Below the pieces are notes generated by a model that made no database searches, had not been told where the DNA came from, and worked only from the letters and a program-made list of their open reading frames with translations. From positions 9,029,501 through 9,093,500 of the forward strand of contig CM065394.1 of NCBI GenBank assembly GCA_033060915.1: a stretch of DNA of 64,000 bases, in the 5' to 3' direction. The translations under genes and the position numbers were made by a program. This stretch comes from Euryodendron excelsum. Its lineage: Eukaryota; Streptophyta; Magnoliopsida; Ericales; Pentaphylacaceae. The stretch's first letter is position 1. Every line of letters begins with the position of its first letter. Below, in pieces: positions 31,405-44,080 of the stretch.

Positions 31405-34400
31405 TGTAGCACCCTGGTTTTTACCTAAGCCCTATTGGCTTAGGAAAAGCACGGTACTCTATCTGTTTGAACTTACGCTCCTAAAAGGGTAAGTGCGATG
31501 GGGGTTCGAACTCGAATTTGATTTGACTAAGGGCTTTTAGAAAAACATATGGAGTCCCCACCTAACTTTGATAAAGGCGTGCTAGGTCACCTAAAACTAA
31601 GTAAAATCCAAAGACTAAACTTAGAGTTTTTGAAAGGGTTTTGGAAAACTTCGTCAAGAGGTTGATTGGCAACCTTTGAAGAATATTTAAGCTCTTTTTG
31701 AAAATGACTCTATTTTGGTCTTTGAAAATAGTGATTCTAGGTTCATAGATTGCTTACGTATAGGGAAGATGACCGAAGACTATCACCCTACCCCGCTCTT
31801 GCGATACCTATTTGTCTAATCACCTTAAGTTTCATTCACTTGAATATTTGGTTCCTAAATGTCCATCTATGTCCATTTTGAAAAGATTTGGAAATGGATT
31901 TTTGCCATCACTTTTGGATTTATGAATGAATGTTGCAATTCGAAAAAAGGGTTTTAAAGAGATTGGGGTTATGGTCGCACCTGTGAAGATTACCTACGTA
32001 TCTTGGTTCGATGAGAATTAAGTCAGTTATAGTTCAGACTCTAGGATCCGATTGAAAATAGGCACATTGAGGCTTTTGGAAAGTTTTGAAGACTCATTTG
32101 GGTCTTATTTTGAAAAAGAGAACTTAAGAGTTCTTGACTTGAAATTTGGAAATAACTTAAGAGAGTTTTTATTTTGAAATTGGATGTTGGAGTGTTGTTG
32201 AAATAGAACTTGACAATTTAGGAAAGTGCTTTTTGAAATAGGACTTTTAGAGAGCGAGATTTGGTGACTTGTAAAAGCTCTAATGAACTTGTCTTGAAAA
32301 GATTTTTAAAAATGGCTTTTATGTACCTTATGAATGGTATGTTAATATTTCATTGCCTTTGAGAGAATAGATAATTAGAAACTGTGCTCCTTTAAGGCTA
32401 TGAGTTTAGGAAAATAGTTTAGAAAAAGGGGCTAGAGAGTTCCCTTAGTGTTTGAATATCTCACTTTACCTTGAGCAACCCTAACCATAAGAAGGTTTAG
32501 GATTGCATCAAGAGTGTAATGTTTAAAAGTAGTTTTTGGAAAAGGTTTTAGAATAATATTGAGGGTATAAGAACCCTAAAGTGAACCATGTGTGTCTCAC
32601 TTGAAAGGGTTAGGATCACCTTAGGGTTGTGAGTTTTTGAAAAGCTTTTGAAAAATGGCAAGAGTCTAGTTGTTTTGGATTAAGACAAGTTTGAAAAAGC
32701 TTTTGAAAAATATTTTTAGGTTGAAATTGGAGTTTGAAAAAAGGTCCTAAAGTTGCAATCTTGAAGCCCCCAAACGTAGGTTGGGCAAACTAGGGCTAGG
32801 TTAATCTACGGTTGGACCAACTAGGGTTTAGTTAACTAAGGTGAAGGTAACCCGAGTGTAGAGGTGACTTGGGATACAAGTAACCTAGGGCTTAGGACGG
32901 GTGCCTTGATATAAAAAGGATTTGATTTGATGCTGTATGGAAAGATATGATTTTTAGTTAAAAAGGGAATGCTTCATTTTAGGAAAGTTCTGAAAAAGGA
33001 AAGTTTTGATTTTGGAGAAGTTTTGTTGCATCAAGGCAAGGACCTAAGGTCTTCTTGTTTCAAGCATGCAAGAAGAAGGAGTAGAAGATGGGATTAAAAT
33101 AGAGAATAGTCCAAGTGGACAAGGAAGGAGAAGAGAAGAAGTTGGGGATTATAATATGTAAACAAGAATCCTACCTTATCTTCGAATATTCTTGGAACTT
33201 CAATGGAGGCTTTGACTTGACTTGTAGGAGACTTGAGAGGGCTTCGAGAGCTTTGAAGTGGCTGGAAGTGGCCTTCAATGGAGCTTGGAGGCTAGGGTTT
33301 AAGGTGTATAAGGTAAAGGGGGCTCGTAGCTTTCAGTGGATTAGGGTTTGGGAAAATTTTGGGGGCCTGTAGAGAGTTTGGCAAAGCTTTATTGTAATTT
33401 TTTAGACCTAGAATACGCAGGGGCGGCCAATATTTATAGGCAGAAGTTAAGGAGGTGGCACCACTAGGAGTGGCGCTTAACCAATTTTTTGCTAGGCGCC
33501 AGCAGTGGTGCTAGGCCCATTTTTGGCCAGGCACCACTCTGAACCAGGCGTCACTAGTAGTGGCGCCGCCCCAGTTTTACATTGAATCTGAAGATTTGAT
33601 TCGACTTCGGCTGTAAGAAAAATATATGGGCACCACTCTTAGTGGCTACAAGTCATTTTTTTACTTGGCTCCACTATGAGTGGCTCCAGTTTGGTCTAGA
33701 AAGCTGTCGGGCAGTAGAGCCAGTTGAAAAGGAGATAGGGGCACCTAGAAGCTCCCTGAGGGTTATCAATTTGAACCTAGAGCGAGAATGGTTGAAAACA
33801 ATGATCAGATCACTAGGTGCAAAATGGTCATTTAAACTTGAAAATATCGAAATGGGCTCAAAATTGGCTGGGATTGCATTTGAGGGTCAGAAACATTATT
33901 AATAGTGTTCTGAAAGATTACCGGTTGGACACCTAGAGTTAGAGTGGTTGAAAAGGATGACTGGCCCACCAGGGGCAAAACGGTCATTTGAGTAGACAAA
34001 CACCGAACTTGGTCTGGACTTGACTGGGAAGGGATTTGAATTTCGGGAGCACTGTTTAAAGTGTCCTAAACGATTAACAGTTTCATACCCAGGGCTAGCG
34101 TGGTTAAAAAGGATGATGGGCCCACTAGGGGCAGAACGGTTATTTGACTGGGAACTACCAGGATGACATCTAGAGACTGGAGAAACTCATGGGAGTGCCC
34201 CAAGGGTTTACCAATTTGATACCTAAAGCCGGTGTGGTTAATGAGGGCAATCTAGGTGCCTAGGGGAAAATGGTCATTTTAATCGAGAATTATTGGAACG
34301 GGCCTAGAGTTTATTTGAATGGCATTCTAAGCATGCCAGACAGTCGTAAAAGTGGTGGACTTATTGCTCTGACGACTTAGGGGCCTCCTCAAAGAGCGTG

Positions 34401-34599
34401 CTAGATTGAATTGGACTGGAGTGATGCCTTGGGGGCATTTTGGTCATTCTGCTTTAAGTGGGTCCGATGGGCCCGGGAAGTTACCATTTGTCTAGACTGG
34501 AGTTTGAAAGGTTGGTTTGGGTTTGAATGTATTATAGCATTTGAAATTTGGTCCATTCAGGCCAAAGATTGCTGAGCGACCAAAAATGGGGTGCTTACA
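31405..34599 (-). repeat. 3' LTR of element E (left, 3.2 kb)
   Basis: On the + strand starts TGTAGCACCCTGG and ends GGGGTGCTTACA. Its start (TTTACCTAAGCCCTATTGGC) is shared with 46849 and not with B or C, so the pair belongs together. Compared with the other LTR without G and H it has lost about 0.7 kb near 33020. It preserves the empty site of G at 32510-32530. TATAAATA on the - strand is at 33431-33438. Confidence 0.83.
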
Positions 34600-34641
34600 A
34601 ATCGCCCTCTTTTTCTGTCTTTGCTTATTGAAGATAGAAAA
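34600..34641 (-). promoter_or_regulatory. Polypurine tract of element E
   Basis: AGAAAAAGAGGGCGATT on the - strand directly before TGTAAGCACC. A degenerate version of the C hairpin is present; the three changes in the stem remain pairable as G-T on the + strand. Homology with the C internal region continues to about 34690. Confidence 0.65.
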
Positions 34642-35300
34642 CGATAAAGTAAGGGGTCCCATGTTGACTGCGAGGCAATCACAGGGATTAAAAGGGTGAG
34701 ATTAGTTATCATGAATTGATGTTCTAATAAGGGGAATGGCACTCCTTTGGGAAGATTGAAGGTTGATGTCTGAAAATTGATACTTCTTAAACAGACATTT
34801 CATCTAGCGGAATGACACTCCTTTGCGAAGATCCAAGGTTAATGTCTGAAAATTAATACTTCTTGAATTGACATTTCATCTGGCGAAATGAAACTCCTTT
34901 GGGGAGGTCAAAGGTTTTAAATTGATTGAAATTAAACTTTTTGAAGGAAAAAGCTAGAAATCGAAATTGATTTGAAACAAACTTTTAGAAAACCAAAAAT
35001 TGGATTTTGGGTGAACTTTTTGAAGGAAAAAGTCTTAAAACTGATTTATTTGATTTGAACAAACTTTTTGAAGAGAAATGTTAGAAAACCTTGAATAGGA
35101 TTTAAATAAACATTTTGAAGGAAAAATTTTTAAAACCATTTTGATTTGAAATTTAGACCTAATGTGTAGAAAATTCATTTTGACTCAAGATTAGAAACTT
35201 TTGGAAGCAAGACGTTTAGAAATTCGCTATGACTTGAGACTTGACACTTGGATTTTAAAAGACAAAATATGTATAGAATTTATTTTGACTTGGAACTTGA
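34642..35300 (-). other. Element E 3' internal region, with 76-bp repeats
   Basis: No gene seen. Three copies of a 76-bp unit (ACTCCTTTGG/CGAAGAT at 34741, 34817 and 34893, each followed by GATGTCTGAAAATTGATACTTCTT) are followed by loosely repeated AAACTTTTTGAAGGAAAAAG blocks to 35290. The equivalent place in C holds the start of the antisense PMD gene; nothing of that is recognisable here. Confidence 0.6.
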
Positions 35301-37274
35301 TGTTAGCCCTAAATTTATTCATATAGAATTTTATATATGGTTTTGATGATAACTTATTTCGATTTATAAATGTTTTCTTGATTAAATATATTCACTACTT
35401 TTAATCATTGGTCTATTTGTTGTAATAAAGTTTTGTAGGATCATGGAGCACTTGAAAGAGTGATCAAGACAGGAAAAATTATATCTAAATCCTAGAGAAT
35501 CATGTTTTAAATAAACTTTATTCAATAATTTTCTTCTAAGACTGAAAATTCAACGAAACTATATCTTATGATACAGCCTTAGTGTTTTGGCCATATCTTT
35601 TGATCCAACCATTAGATTGATACGATTCTTTTGAGGCTAGAAAGAAGACTCAAATGTCTAATTATGGTGTGTTATGAAGTTTTCATGAAAATGACATTTT
35701 ATGAGATGAAAATGAGTTGTAAGGTGACTTATTAGATTTGAAATTGAAAATATGGCAGTTAAGAGACAATCAACATTATTTTTCCATATCTTTTGATCCA
35801 AAAGTCCAAATGATCTAATTCTTACAGATAATGAAAGAAGACTTACATATCTACCATATCTCTCCTATATGAAATTTGAAATTTGAATGTTGCCTAGATG
35901 AAAAAGGAGCATACATCTAGATTAGTGTTGTAGAAATTCAAAGATGATAGCTAGATAGATAGCATGGGTATTTCATTCATATCTTTTGACTCTGATATTC
36001 AAATACTTTGATTCTTGAAGATCTGGAAATATAATATCTATATCTACAATTTATATCTTATAGAGATTTTCAAAATTGAATGTTTGCTATATGAAAAAGC
36101 TTATGCAAGTTGACATAGCTATGTAGAAATTCAAATATGCCAACTGGGAGACAATATGAGTATTTTCATGATAACTTTTGATCTAACCATTGGATCGACA
36201 AGGTTCTTAAAGTTTAGAAAAGCTTACTTCCATTTCTACAACTTTTCGTTTATAGCCGTTTTCAAATTCCAATGTTATAACAAAGAAAATTTAGGTGGAA
36301 CTCAAGACAACTCTACAGAAATTCAAATATGCCAACTGGGAGACATCTTTAGTAATTTGATCATAACGTTTGATCTAACCGTTGGATCGACATGATTCTT
36401 GAGGCTTTGAGTAGAAGACTTCTATTCTACAACTTGTGTCCTATAGTCATTTTAAAATTCAAATGCTATCAAGGAGAAAATCGAGGTTGAAGTAAAGTCA
36501 TCTGATTAGAAATTCAAAAGCAAATCTGGTAGCAACTTGCTCAACTGGAAGAATTGTTTTAAATGCTATCCAACGGCTGTAAACTCATTTAAAGCAACAA
36601 ATCATCCTCATATCTTCATCTATAAATAGAGATACACTTAAAGAGCCACGCAAAAAAAACAAGAGCAACAAGAGATTATGCATCAAAGTGATATTCATCC
36701 TACAAAATATTTTTGAGCTTCATTGTATTTTATCTTATATTGTTTTGAGAGCTTCATTGGCATATTCATTCTTTAAGAGAATTTATTTGTAAGCAAGAGT
36801 GGTTTTACTCTTGTTCTTTCTTCTTGTCATGGAGAGGTTGCTTGGAGAAATAGTTAGGGGTTGGGTATGACTAGCATTTGTACAAAAACTAGTTGGAGTG
36901 AGGGATCACTTGGTTAGGTGTGACTAGTACCTGCGTAAAACTAGTTATAAAGGAAGACTAGCATCTGAGTTAAAATGCTAGTGGTCGTATCTACGGTTTG
37001 GATATAGTGAAGAAAAATATCAAAGAATAAGCCTTGGGGAGTGGATGTATACTTTGAAGTTGAAGTCGAATCACGATAAATCTTGGTGTCATATTCTCTT
37101 CTCTCTATCCCATTTACTTTATAGTTTGAATTGCATGCATTTATTTACAACATATTATTGGTTGATTAATGTTTGTTTGAATATTTAGTTAGAATTTTTA
37201 AATCTAAAATTATTTGTTAAATTATTGTTTTAACCCAATTCACTCCTCCTCTTGAGTTGCCACATGGACTAACA
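35301..37274 (+). repeat. 5' LTR of element F
   Basis: Starts TGTTAGCCCTAAATTTATTC and ends ACTAACA. Inside are about five diverged units of 170-200 bp, each with CATATCTTTTGATC...GGATCGA (about 35590, 35790, 35970, 36170 and 36363). TATAAATA is at 36621-36628, about 1.3 kb into the LTR and well after the repeats, so these units form the U3. Confidence 0.88.
36621..36628 (+). promoter_or_regulatory. LTR TATA box, element F
   Basis: TATAAATAGAGATACAC in the 5' LTR; the same sequence is at 40264-40271 in the 3' LTR. Good plant TATA context. Confidence 0.6.
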
Positions 37275-37276
37275 AT

Positions 37277-37294
37277 TGGTATCACACTCTGGGC
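37277..37294 (+). promoter_or_regulatory. Primer-binding site of element F (tRNA-Met)
   Basis: TGGTATCACACTCTGGGC two bases after the 5' LTR. It matches the usual initiator tRNA-Met complement TGGTATCAGAGCCTGGG with few changes. Confidence 0.8.
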
Positions 37295-37552
37295 TCTTAT
37301 AGTGGACTTAACCATCTTAGAGTAAATTATGACAACCATTTTTAGTACTTCACTTGCTGAAGGACAATCGACCAATAGGCTATCATTGTTTAGTGGCACA
37401 AATTATAACTATTGAAAAGTTAGAATGAGAATATATATTCAAGCTACTGATTATGAGTTATGGAAAGTTAATGTTAATGTTCCTAGTTGTCAACTAAGAT
37501 TGTAGAAGGGAAAAACGTGCTTAAGGAAGAAAGTGAATAGGATGCTAGTGAT

Positions 37553-38200
37553 ATGAAAAGTGTTCAATTAAATGCTAGAGCTATGAATGTTCTTTATTGT
37601 GCTCTTGATGCAAATGAATTTAATCGGATATCTATTTGTGAATTAGCTAAAGATATTTCGGATATATTGGAAGTCACACATGAGGGGACCAACCAAGTTA
37701 AAGAATCTAAGACTAGTATGCCTGTTTATAAATATGAATTGTTTAAAATGGATAATAATGAGTCAATTTCTAATATGTTTACTAGATTCACTGATATTAT
37801 AAATGCTTTAAAATCTCTTGGCAAAACTTATACTAATATTGAATTGGTGAGAAAGATTCTTAGGTGTTTACCAAAGAATTGGGAGCCAAAGACCTCACAA
37901 AGCGTAGCTTGGATGAGCTCTTGGGTTCACTCATGACTCACGAGCTTCCTATGAGAATGGATGATGACAAGAGAAAGAAGAAGAAAAGCACAACATTGAA
38001 ATCATCCACTATTTCCTCCATATTTGATAGTGACGATGGAGAGACTAGCAATGAAGATGAGGAGCTTGCTATGATCACAAAGAAATTCAAAAGATTTATA
38101 AGAAAGAAAAGGCAAAGTGAAAATGTGCTATAAAAAAATGATACTATTGTGAGTTATGAATGCAAGAAACTCGGCCATATGAAATTCAAATGTCCAATGC
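37553..38200 (+). pseudogene. Copia-type gag of element F (UBN2-like) with broken zinc knuckle
   Basis: The frame at 37553-37936 gives an RNA-binding gag of the UBN2 / gag-polypeptide class: ARAMNVLYCALDANEFNRI, AKDISDILEVTHEGTNQVKE, YELFKMDNNESISNMFTRF and LVRKILRCLPKNWEPK. A frameshift near 37890 moves to the frame of 37864-38133 (KDLTKRSLDELLGSLMTHEL, then an acidic/Lys-rich hinge). A stop and another shift precede SYECKKLGHMKFKC at about 38152-38193, a CCHC zinc knuckle whose first Cys has become Ser. An earlier start is likely (about 37327, ATGACAACC), with stops between. Confidence 0.8.
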
Positions 38201-38908
38201 TCAAGAAGGTAAAAAGAAGGCTAAAAGAAAAACTGTGGTATTTTTTAGAGGTTTCGTGAAGAAAGCAACTCCGATGAAGATGAGAGTGACAATTAAGTTG
38301 CCAACCTATGCTTAATGGTAAAAGAAATAGATGAAGTATGTTACTCTATTGATGTTACATGATAGAGAAAAGAGAACATTAATATATATGTGTGTGTGTG
38401 TGTATTTATTTTTTATTATTTAAAATAATTGTAACATGCTTTGGAATATTTTTAAAGTTATACTTATGAATTTACTTATATTTGATTACATTTTTTTTCT
38501 ATGCATTTCTTGATATTGAAAGGGGGAGAAATATAAAATGTTAAGATTTATAAAGTATGTTTGGTATTGAATAGAATATGTCTTGCATGTATGATAAACA
38601 TTGAATATATTTTTGTGGACTTCAAAAGGAAAATATTTAAGTGTTCAGATTCTATGGAATTTTATATGTTTTATATATAATTATTTTTTTATCATAACAA
38701 AGGGAGAGAAATATGTTGATCGATATGACGAGCTTTTAGTTGAGTTATTTTATGAATGAGTTTAAGATAAGATGCATTAGTTGAGGGGGAGTTTGGATTA
38801 TATTTGTCTCTATTTTTCTACTACTCTTTTGAACATAAAATATTTATGAAAACATTTATTTTACTTGAAGTGATTTTATGAAGTAAATCAATCAAAGGTT
38901 GTCATCAT
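38201..38908 (+). other. Element F non-coding remainder
   Basis: About 0.7 kb between the gag remnant and the polypurine tract with no recognisable protease, integrase or reverse transcriptase. It includes a (TG)n microsatellite at 38388-38402 and AT-rich sequence. Confidence 0.6.
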
Positions 38909-38922
38909 CAAAAAGGAGGAGA
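38909..38922 (+). promoter_or_regulatory. Polypurine tract of element F
   Basis: AAAAAGGAGGAGA directly before the 3' LTR start TGTTAACCC. The sequence matches the usual copia 'GGGGGAGA' style tract. Confidence 0.75.
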
Positions 38923-38923
38923 T

Positions 38924-40918
38924 TGTTAACCCTAAGTTTATTCATATAGAATTTCATATATGGTTTTGATGATAACTTATTTTGATTTATAAATATTTTA
39001 TTGATTAAATATATTCAATACTTTTAATTCTTGGTCTAGTTGGTGTAATAAAGTTTTATAGGATTATGGAGCATTTGCAAGAGTGATCAAGACTTGAAAA
39101 ATTATATCTAAATCCCAGAGAATTATGTTTTAAGGAAATTTGATTCAAGGAAGAAAATTAGATGACATAATTTTCTTCTAAGGTTGAAAATTCAATGAAA
39201 CTATATCTTATGATACAACCTTAGTCTTTTGCCCATATCTTTTGATCCAACCATTGGATTGATTTGATTCTTATGGGGCTAGAAAGAAGACTCAAATGTG
39301 TAATTATGGTGTGTTATGAAGTTTTCATGAAAAATGACGTTTTATGGGATCAAAATGAGCTGGAAAGTGACTTATCGGATTTGAAATTTAAAATATGGCT
39401 ATTAAGAGACAGTCAGCATTATTTGTCCATATCTTTTGATCTGAAAGTCTAAATGATCTAATTCTTACAGCTAATGAAAGAAGTCTTACATATCTACCAT
39501 ATCTCTCATATATGAAAGTTCAAATTTGGATGTTATCTAGATGAAAAAAGAGCATACATTTGGATTAGTGCTGTAGAAATTCAAAGATGGCAGCTAGAGA
39601 GACAGCGTAAGTATGCCACTCATATCTTTTAACTCAGATATTTAAATGCTTTGATTCTTGAAGATCTGGAAAAATAACTTCTATATCTAAATTTCATATC
39701 TTATGGAGATTTTAAAAATTGAACGTTTGCTATATGAAAAAGCTGATGCAAGTTGACATTGCTATGAAGAAATTCAAATATGCCAACTGGGAGACAACTT
39801 GAGTATTTTGATGATAACTTTTGATCTGACCATTGGATCGACATGATTCTTGAGGTTTTAAAAAGCCGACTTCCATGGCTACAATGTTTCTCTTATAGCC
39901 ATTTTAAATTTAAATGTTATAAGGAAGAAAATTGAGGTGGAACTCAAGATAACTCTGTAGAAATTCAAATATGCCAACTGGTAGACAGCTTAAGTATTTT
40001 GATCATTACTTTTGATATAACTGTTGGATCGACTTGATTCTTGAGGTTTTGAATAGAAGACTTCCATGTTTACAACTTGTCTCTTATTGTCATTTTCAAA
40101 TTCAAACGTTATCGAGGAGAAAATCGAGGTTGAAGTAAAGCCATCTGATTAGAAATTCAAAAACAAATCTGGAAGCAACTTGCTCAATGGAAAGAATTGT
40201 TTTAAATGCTATCCAACGGCTGGAAACTCATTTGAAGCTACAAATTATTCTCATATCTTTATCTATAAATAGAGATACACTTGAGAAGCCAAGCAGAACA
40301 ACAAGAGCAATAAGAGATTGTGCATCAAAGTGATATTCATCCTACAAAATCGTTAAGAGCTTCATTGTATTTTATCTTGTATTATTTTGAGAGCTTCATT
40401 AGCATATTCATTCTTTGAGGGAATTTATTTGTAATAAAGAGTGGTTTTACTCGTGTTCTTTCTTCTTGTAAGGAAAAGACTAGCTAGGAGAAATAGCTAG
40501 GGGTTGGGTGTGACTAGCATCTATACAAAAACTAGTTGGAGTGAGGGATCACTTGGTTAGTTGTGACTAGCACTTGCGTAAAAACTAGTTATAAATGAGG
40601 ACTAGCGCTTGAGTTAAAATGCTAGTGGCCATATCTACGGTTTGGATATAGTGGAGAAAAATTTTAAGGATGGAGCCTTAAGGAGTGGACGTAGACTTTG
40701 GAGTTGAAGTCGAACCGTGATAAATCTTGGTGCCGTATTCTCTTCTCTCTATCTTGTTTACTTTATAGTTTGAATTGCTTGCATGTATTTACAATATATT
40801 ATTGGTTGATTAATATTTGTTTGAATATTTAGTTAGAAATTTTAAATCTCAAATTATTTGTTAAATTATTGTTTTAACCCAATTCACCCTCCCTCTTGGG
40901 TTACCACCTAAACTAACA
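38924..40918 (+). repeat. 3' LTR of element F
   Basis: Starts TGTTAACCCTAAGTTTATTC and ends AACTAACA. Parallel to 35301-37274 over its whole length with scattered substitutions and small indels, including the same internal units and TATA box (40264-40271). Confidence 0.88.
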
Positions 40919-43478
40919 CTGGAATTTTTTAAAGCTTTTTAGATTGATGGTGTTTCCTAATTTGAAAGAAATCAATAGTTTTACTTTTGAAATTGAGTTG
41001 AAATTGAAGGTTGAAACTTTGTACAGGAAAAGTTTTGAAAACTTTCGGATTTGAAGATTGATTTTGACTTTTGAAGGAAAGCAAGGGCTTTTATCTTTTT
41101 AAAATTTGAAACTTTTTGTGGAGAAAGTTTAGAAAATTTTTAGGTTTTTAATAACTGAATTTTAGGTGTAAATGGAAGCCAGAGCTTACACTTTTGATTT
41201 TGAATTAATTTGGCAAGAATTGTACCTTTGCCTTGAGAGTGGGGTGTCATGGGAGATTACTTTGTGCCTGTAAATCTTCTAGTTTGAAGTTTGAAGGAGT
41301 GGACATTTGTTAATTTTTGCTTGAGATCTCTCGAGGTTGGAAGGTTTAGTGTTGGCTTGATTATTGAGCTTTGATTTTGGTAAGTATAATAGAATTCTTG
41401 TTGACATGTCGCTGGAGGGATTGTGCTTCTCCAAAGTTGAGTGTTTTGACTGTTGAATTGATTGCCCCAGTTTTTATGGTTTGAAAAAGTTGTCCAAAGT
41501 TGATTGGGGATGTCAAAGGTGGGTCGTTATCCTATTCTCTATTTCTTGTAGGCTATGGAGGACATGATCATGGCTTAGGCTATTAGGGTTGACTCCGTTG
41601 GTTGAAGGGAGCAGTCTAGGAACATTATAGATAGTTTAATCTCTTATCCAAGTGGGCTACAAATAGTTTAGGCTCTTATCTAGGAGCTATGCTGACTTGT
41701 TGGCTGAGTTGAAATCAGTTACCCTATGTTGATTTGCAGAAGATCTGGTAGTGTGTCGGAGATTGAAAGACTAAGACTTTGGGATCACTAAGCTATGTAG
41801 TGCACGAGGACATGCCTTATAGAGTTAGAGAATTGCTTTGATGATGACTGGCTGATGTGGCTTGTTGAAATGAATTTCTTGTGAGTTATGTTGTGCTAGA
41901 GAATTTGGGCTTTTGACCTGTCCCAGTTAGATTGTACTCTAGATGGCTGGCTGTTTATTGATAGTAGGATGCTCTGGATAGTTGAATGCCCAAGGTATTT
42001 GAAGTTTTTGGATAGTTAGATATTGGGCTTTTTTGGGTTTCAACAGTGGGATGTTGGGCTTGAGAACACCTTGGATCCTAAGAAAGCTTAGAGAGATGCC
42101 CCTTGCACTTGTAACTATCACAGTATTTTGTTAGCAATATCAAGATGTAACAAGATACTCTTTAATAAATGACTTAAGACATTTATGCCTATCACTTTGT
42201 CATGCTAAGTTTAGAATTTTGTTACCAGTATAGGTTTTCCACAGTTTGGCATCTCTTGACCCATTGTTGAGGCGTGAGAGGTTTTGCTACTTTGCTGAAA
42301 TTGCTTTGATGTTGCGGCTTGGATTGTTTGTTTGGAGAGTTGACCCTTTTCTCTATTTTCTTTTTTTCTTTTTTCTCCTATTTAAACCATTTTTTGCCAC
42401 CTATGCCCTTGTGGGTTTTCACGGATGTTGATTTTACCATTTTTGCACATCAGTGCCCGTTTTTGGGTTTTCACTGCATTGGTAGTTTTATATCTTAGCA
42501 TGACTCTACTCTTTTACTCGTAGTGCCCTAGAGGGTTTTCATTATGTCCTCAGGCTATGCTTTTTCTCTTTATTTCTTTTGTTGATGCTGATGAAGACAA
42601 CTCCTTGCTGAATAGGAAGAGGAGTGTTGAGTGTTCGTGATTGAAGGAATGATTGATGCTGGAGACTACTATTTATTGATGCAGCTGCTTTGGTTGAAAA
42701 CCGTTGATGTTACTTTGACATTTGAGACTAGAGCTGAGCTGGAATTTCTATGAGATAGAGCATTTTCTAGTGTAATCATCTTCCTTTTAAGAGCAATCAT
42801 AGTAATGACTGATTTGAAAGGTCTTTTTTTTGGACTGTAGTATGGGCTAGGTTATGGGGTATTTGGAAGGAAGAGATAAAGGCTCAAAATATTTTTCTTT
42901 TACTTGGCTTTTTAAGACATATGATCACCCTTGGACAACTAGACTTTCTCTCTTATTGCTGCTTACTCACTATTCCCCCTTTTTTATTTTTTGTAAGTTT
43001 TCACTTTCCTTTTTCATTCTCTTCTTTTTCCGGTACCATCTCTATTACTTTTGCACCACAGTGTTCTTGTAGATTTTCACTAGGTCGATAGTTTTTGTAT
43101 CTTGCCATGCCTCCACCTTTTACCCACAATATCTCTTTGGGTTTTTACTTTGTTCTCAAAGTCATACTATTTATGATTATTGTCTACCATTCTTATGAAG
43201 GTCAGTATTCTCTCTGTTATAGTGTTGACTCTCTTATTTTAAGCAATGAAGAGTATAAGAATTTTTTTTTTTTTTGCTTTCTTTCCTAAGCACTCCTTAA
43301 ACCTATATCCGTTCCCTATTTACTCTATCTTGACTCATTATGGGCGGTGATCACTAGGTAAGGAAAGTAATTGACTCATCTGGATTTTGCAAGGAGAAGT
43401 TTTTAACTATATGGTAGAAGAATTGGGGGCCTCTCTTCATTTCAATCATTACTATCATTGGTCTGTGAAAGTTTTCAA
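40919..43478 (-). other. Element E region 3' of integrase
   Basis: About 2.6 kb, no supportable gene. The part near 43380-43470 is shared with A just after its integrase. At 41550-41570 the + strand has TTTCTTGTAG/GCTATGGAGG, which resembles the acceptor plus ATG of the PMD gene in C, but no domain can be read after it. A degenerate repeat around TGCCCTNGNGGGTTTTCAC occurs at 42400, 42452, 42522, 43060 and 43125. Frames at 42246-42431 and 42854-43289 look like chance. Confidence 0.5.
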
Positions 43479-44080
43479 TTACATATAGTAGTGCTTTACC
43501 TAACCTGAGTTGATGAGTGCTACAAAGATTTCATCTTCTACCTCTGCTAAGATCAATGCTCTTCCTGCCATGACTTTGTGAACCAGGAATGGGACTTCAT
43601 AGTTGGGGGTGAACTTGCCATTAGTTTTTTGTTAACTTGGAAGCATCTTTTTTAGAACAAGATCTCTTCCTTGAATTGGAGGGGCTTGGCTTTCTTCTTG
43701 AAGGACCTAATGATGTATCTTTGATAGCAGTAGGCAAGGTAGATGGCCATTCTCTTTTTATCACAGATCAATGAGGATGGTGTTGCCCTAGTTGAGACTC
43801 TTGTTCCGGTTTTCTATGCCATCAGTGCAAAGGGTAGCCACTTCTGTGAATCCTTGTGGTTATCATTTTTCTTGCGAGGGATTCTCTGGATATTTTTTGT
43901 TTTGCTACTTTAATGGACAATAAGCTATCGAGTTATAGGGATTGATTTTGAAAGTTTGGCAAAGCTTTCCATCATGTCATTGTTGAGATTGCTTGTATTG
44001 TTCTTTGTGATAGACTCAAGTAGGTTGAATCTGTAAAGGACCTCTAGAAGTCTTTAGGGTTAAAAGATGTCAAGCTTTAG
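43479..44080 (-). pseudogene. Element E integrase remnant (core end and C-terminus)
   Basis: Read on the - strand: LYRFNLLESITKNNTSNLNN (second catalytic Asp replaced, DNGTN to KNNTS), DMMESFAKL, ANKNI-like remnant, NHKDSQKWLPFALMA, STRATPSSLI, KKAKPLQFKE, then in another frame NGKFTPNYEVPFLVHKVMAG and RALILAEVEDEIFVALINSG, a stop, VKHYYM and TAA at 43481-43479. Order and ending agree with Tat integrase ('NSDAVKxYY'). Several frameshifts; non-functional. Confidence 0.8.

Larger units (their letters stand above)
35301..40918 (+). mobile_element. Element F, non-autonomous copia-type LTR retrotransposon (gag only)
   Basis: Two LTRs of about 2 kb (35301-37274 and 38924-40918) flank only 1.65 kb. 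It has a tRNA-Met primer site, a copia-type gag and a polypurine tract, but no protease, integrase or reverse transcriptase. Flanking 5-mers are CTTGA (35296-35300) and CTGGA (40919-40923), one mismatch. It lies in the 3' internal region of E on the opposite strand. Confidence 0.88.

Noticed and set aside
41560..42420. Possible antisense ORF start in E (TTTCTTGTAG then ATGGAGGACATG)
   Set aside because: The frame closes after a few codons and no PMD or DUF7745 motif was found in any frame downstream.
42854..43289. Two + strand frames with hydrophobic Phe/Leu runs resembling membrane segments
   Set aside because: T-rich decayed sequence in the 3' region of E without homology or coding signals.
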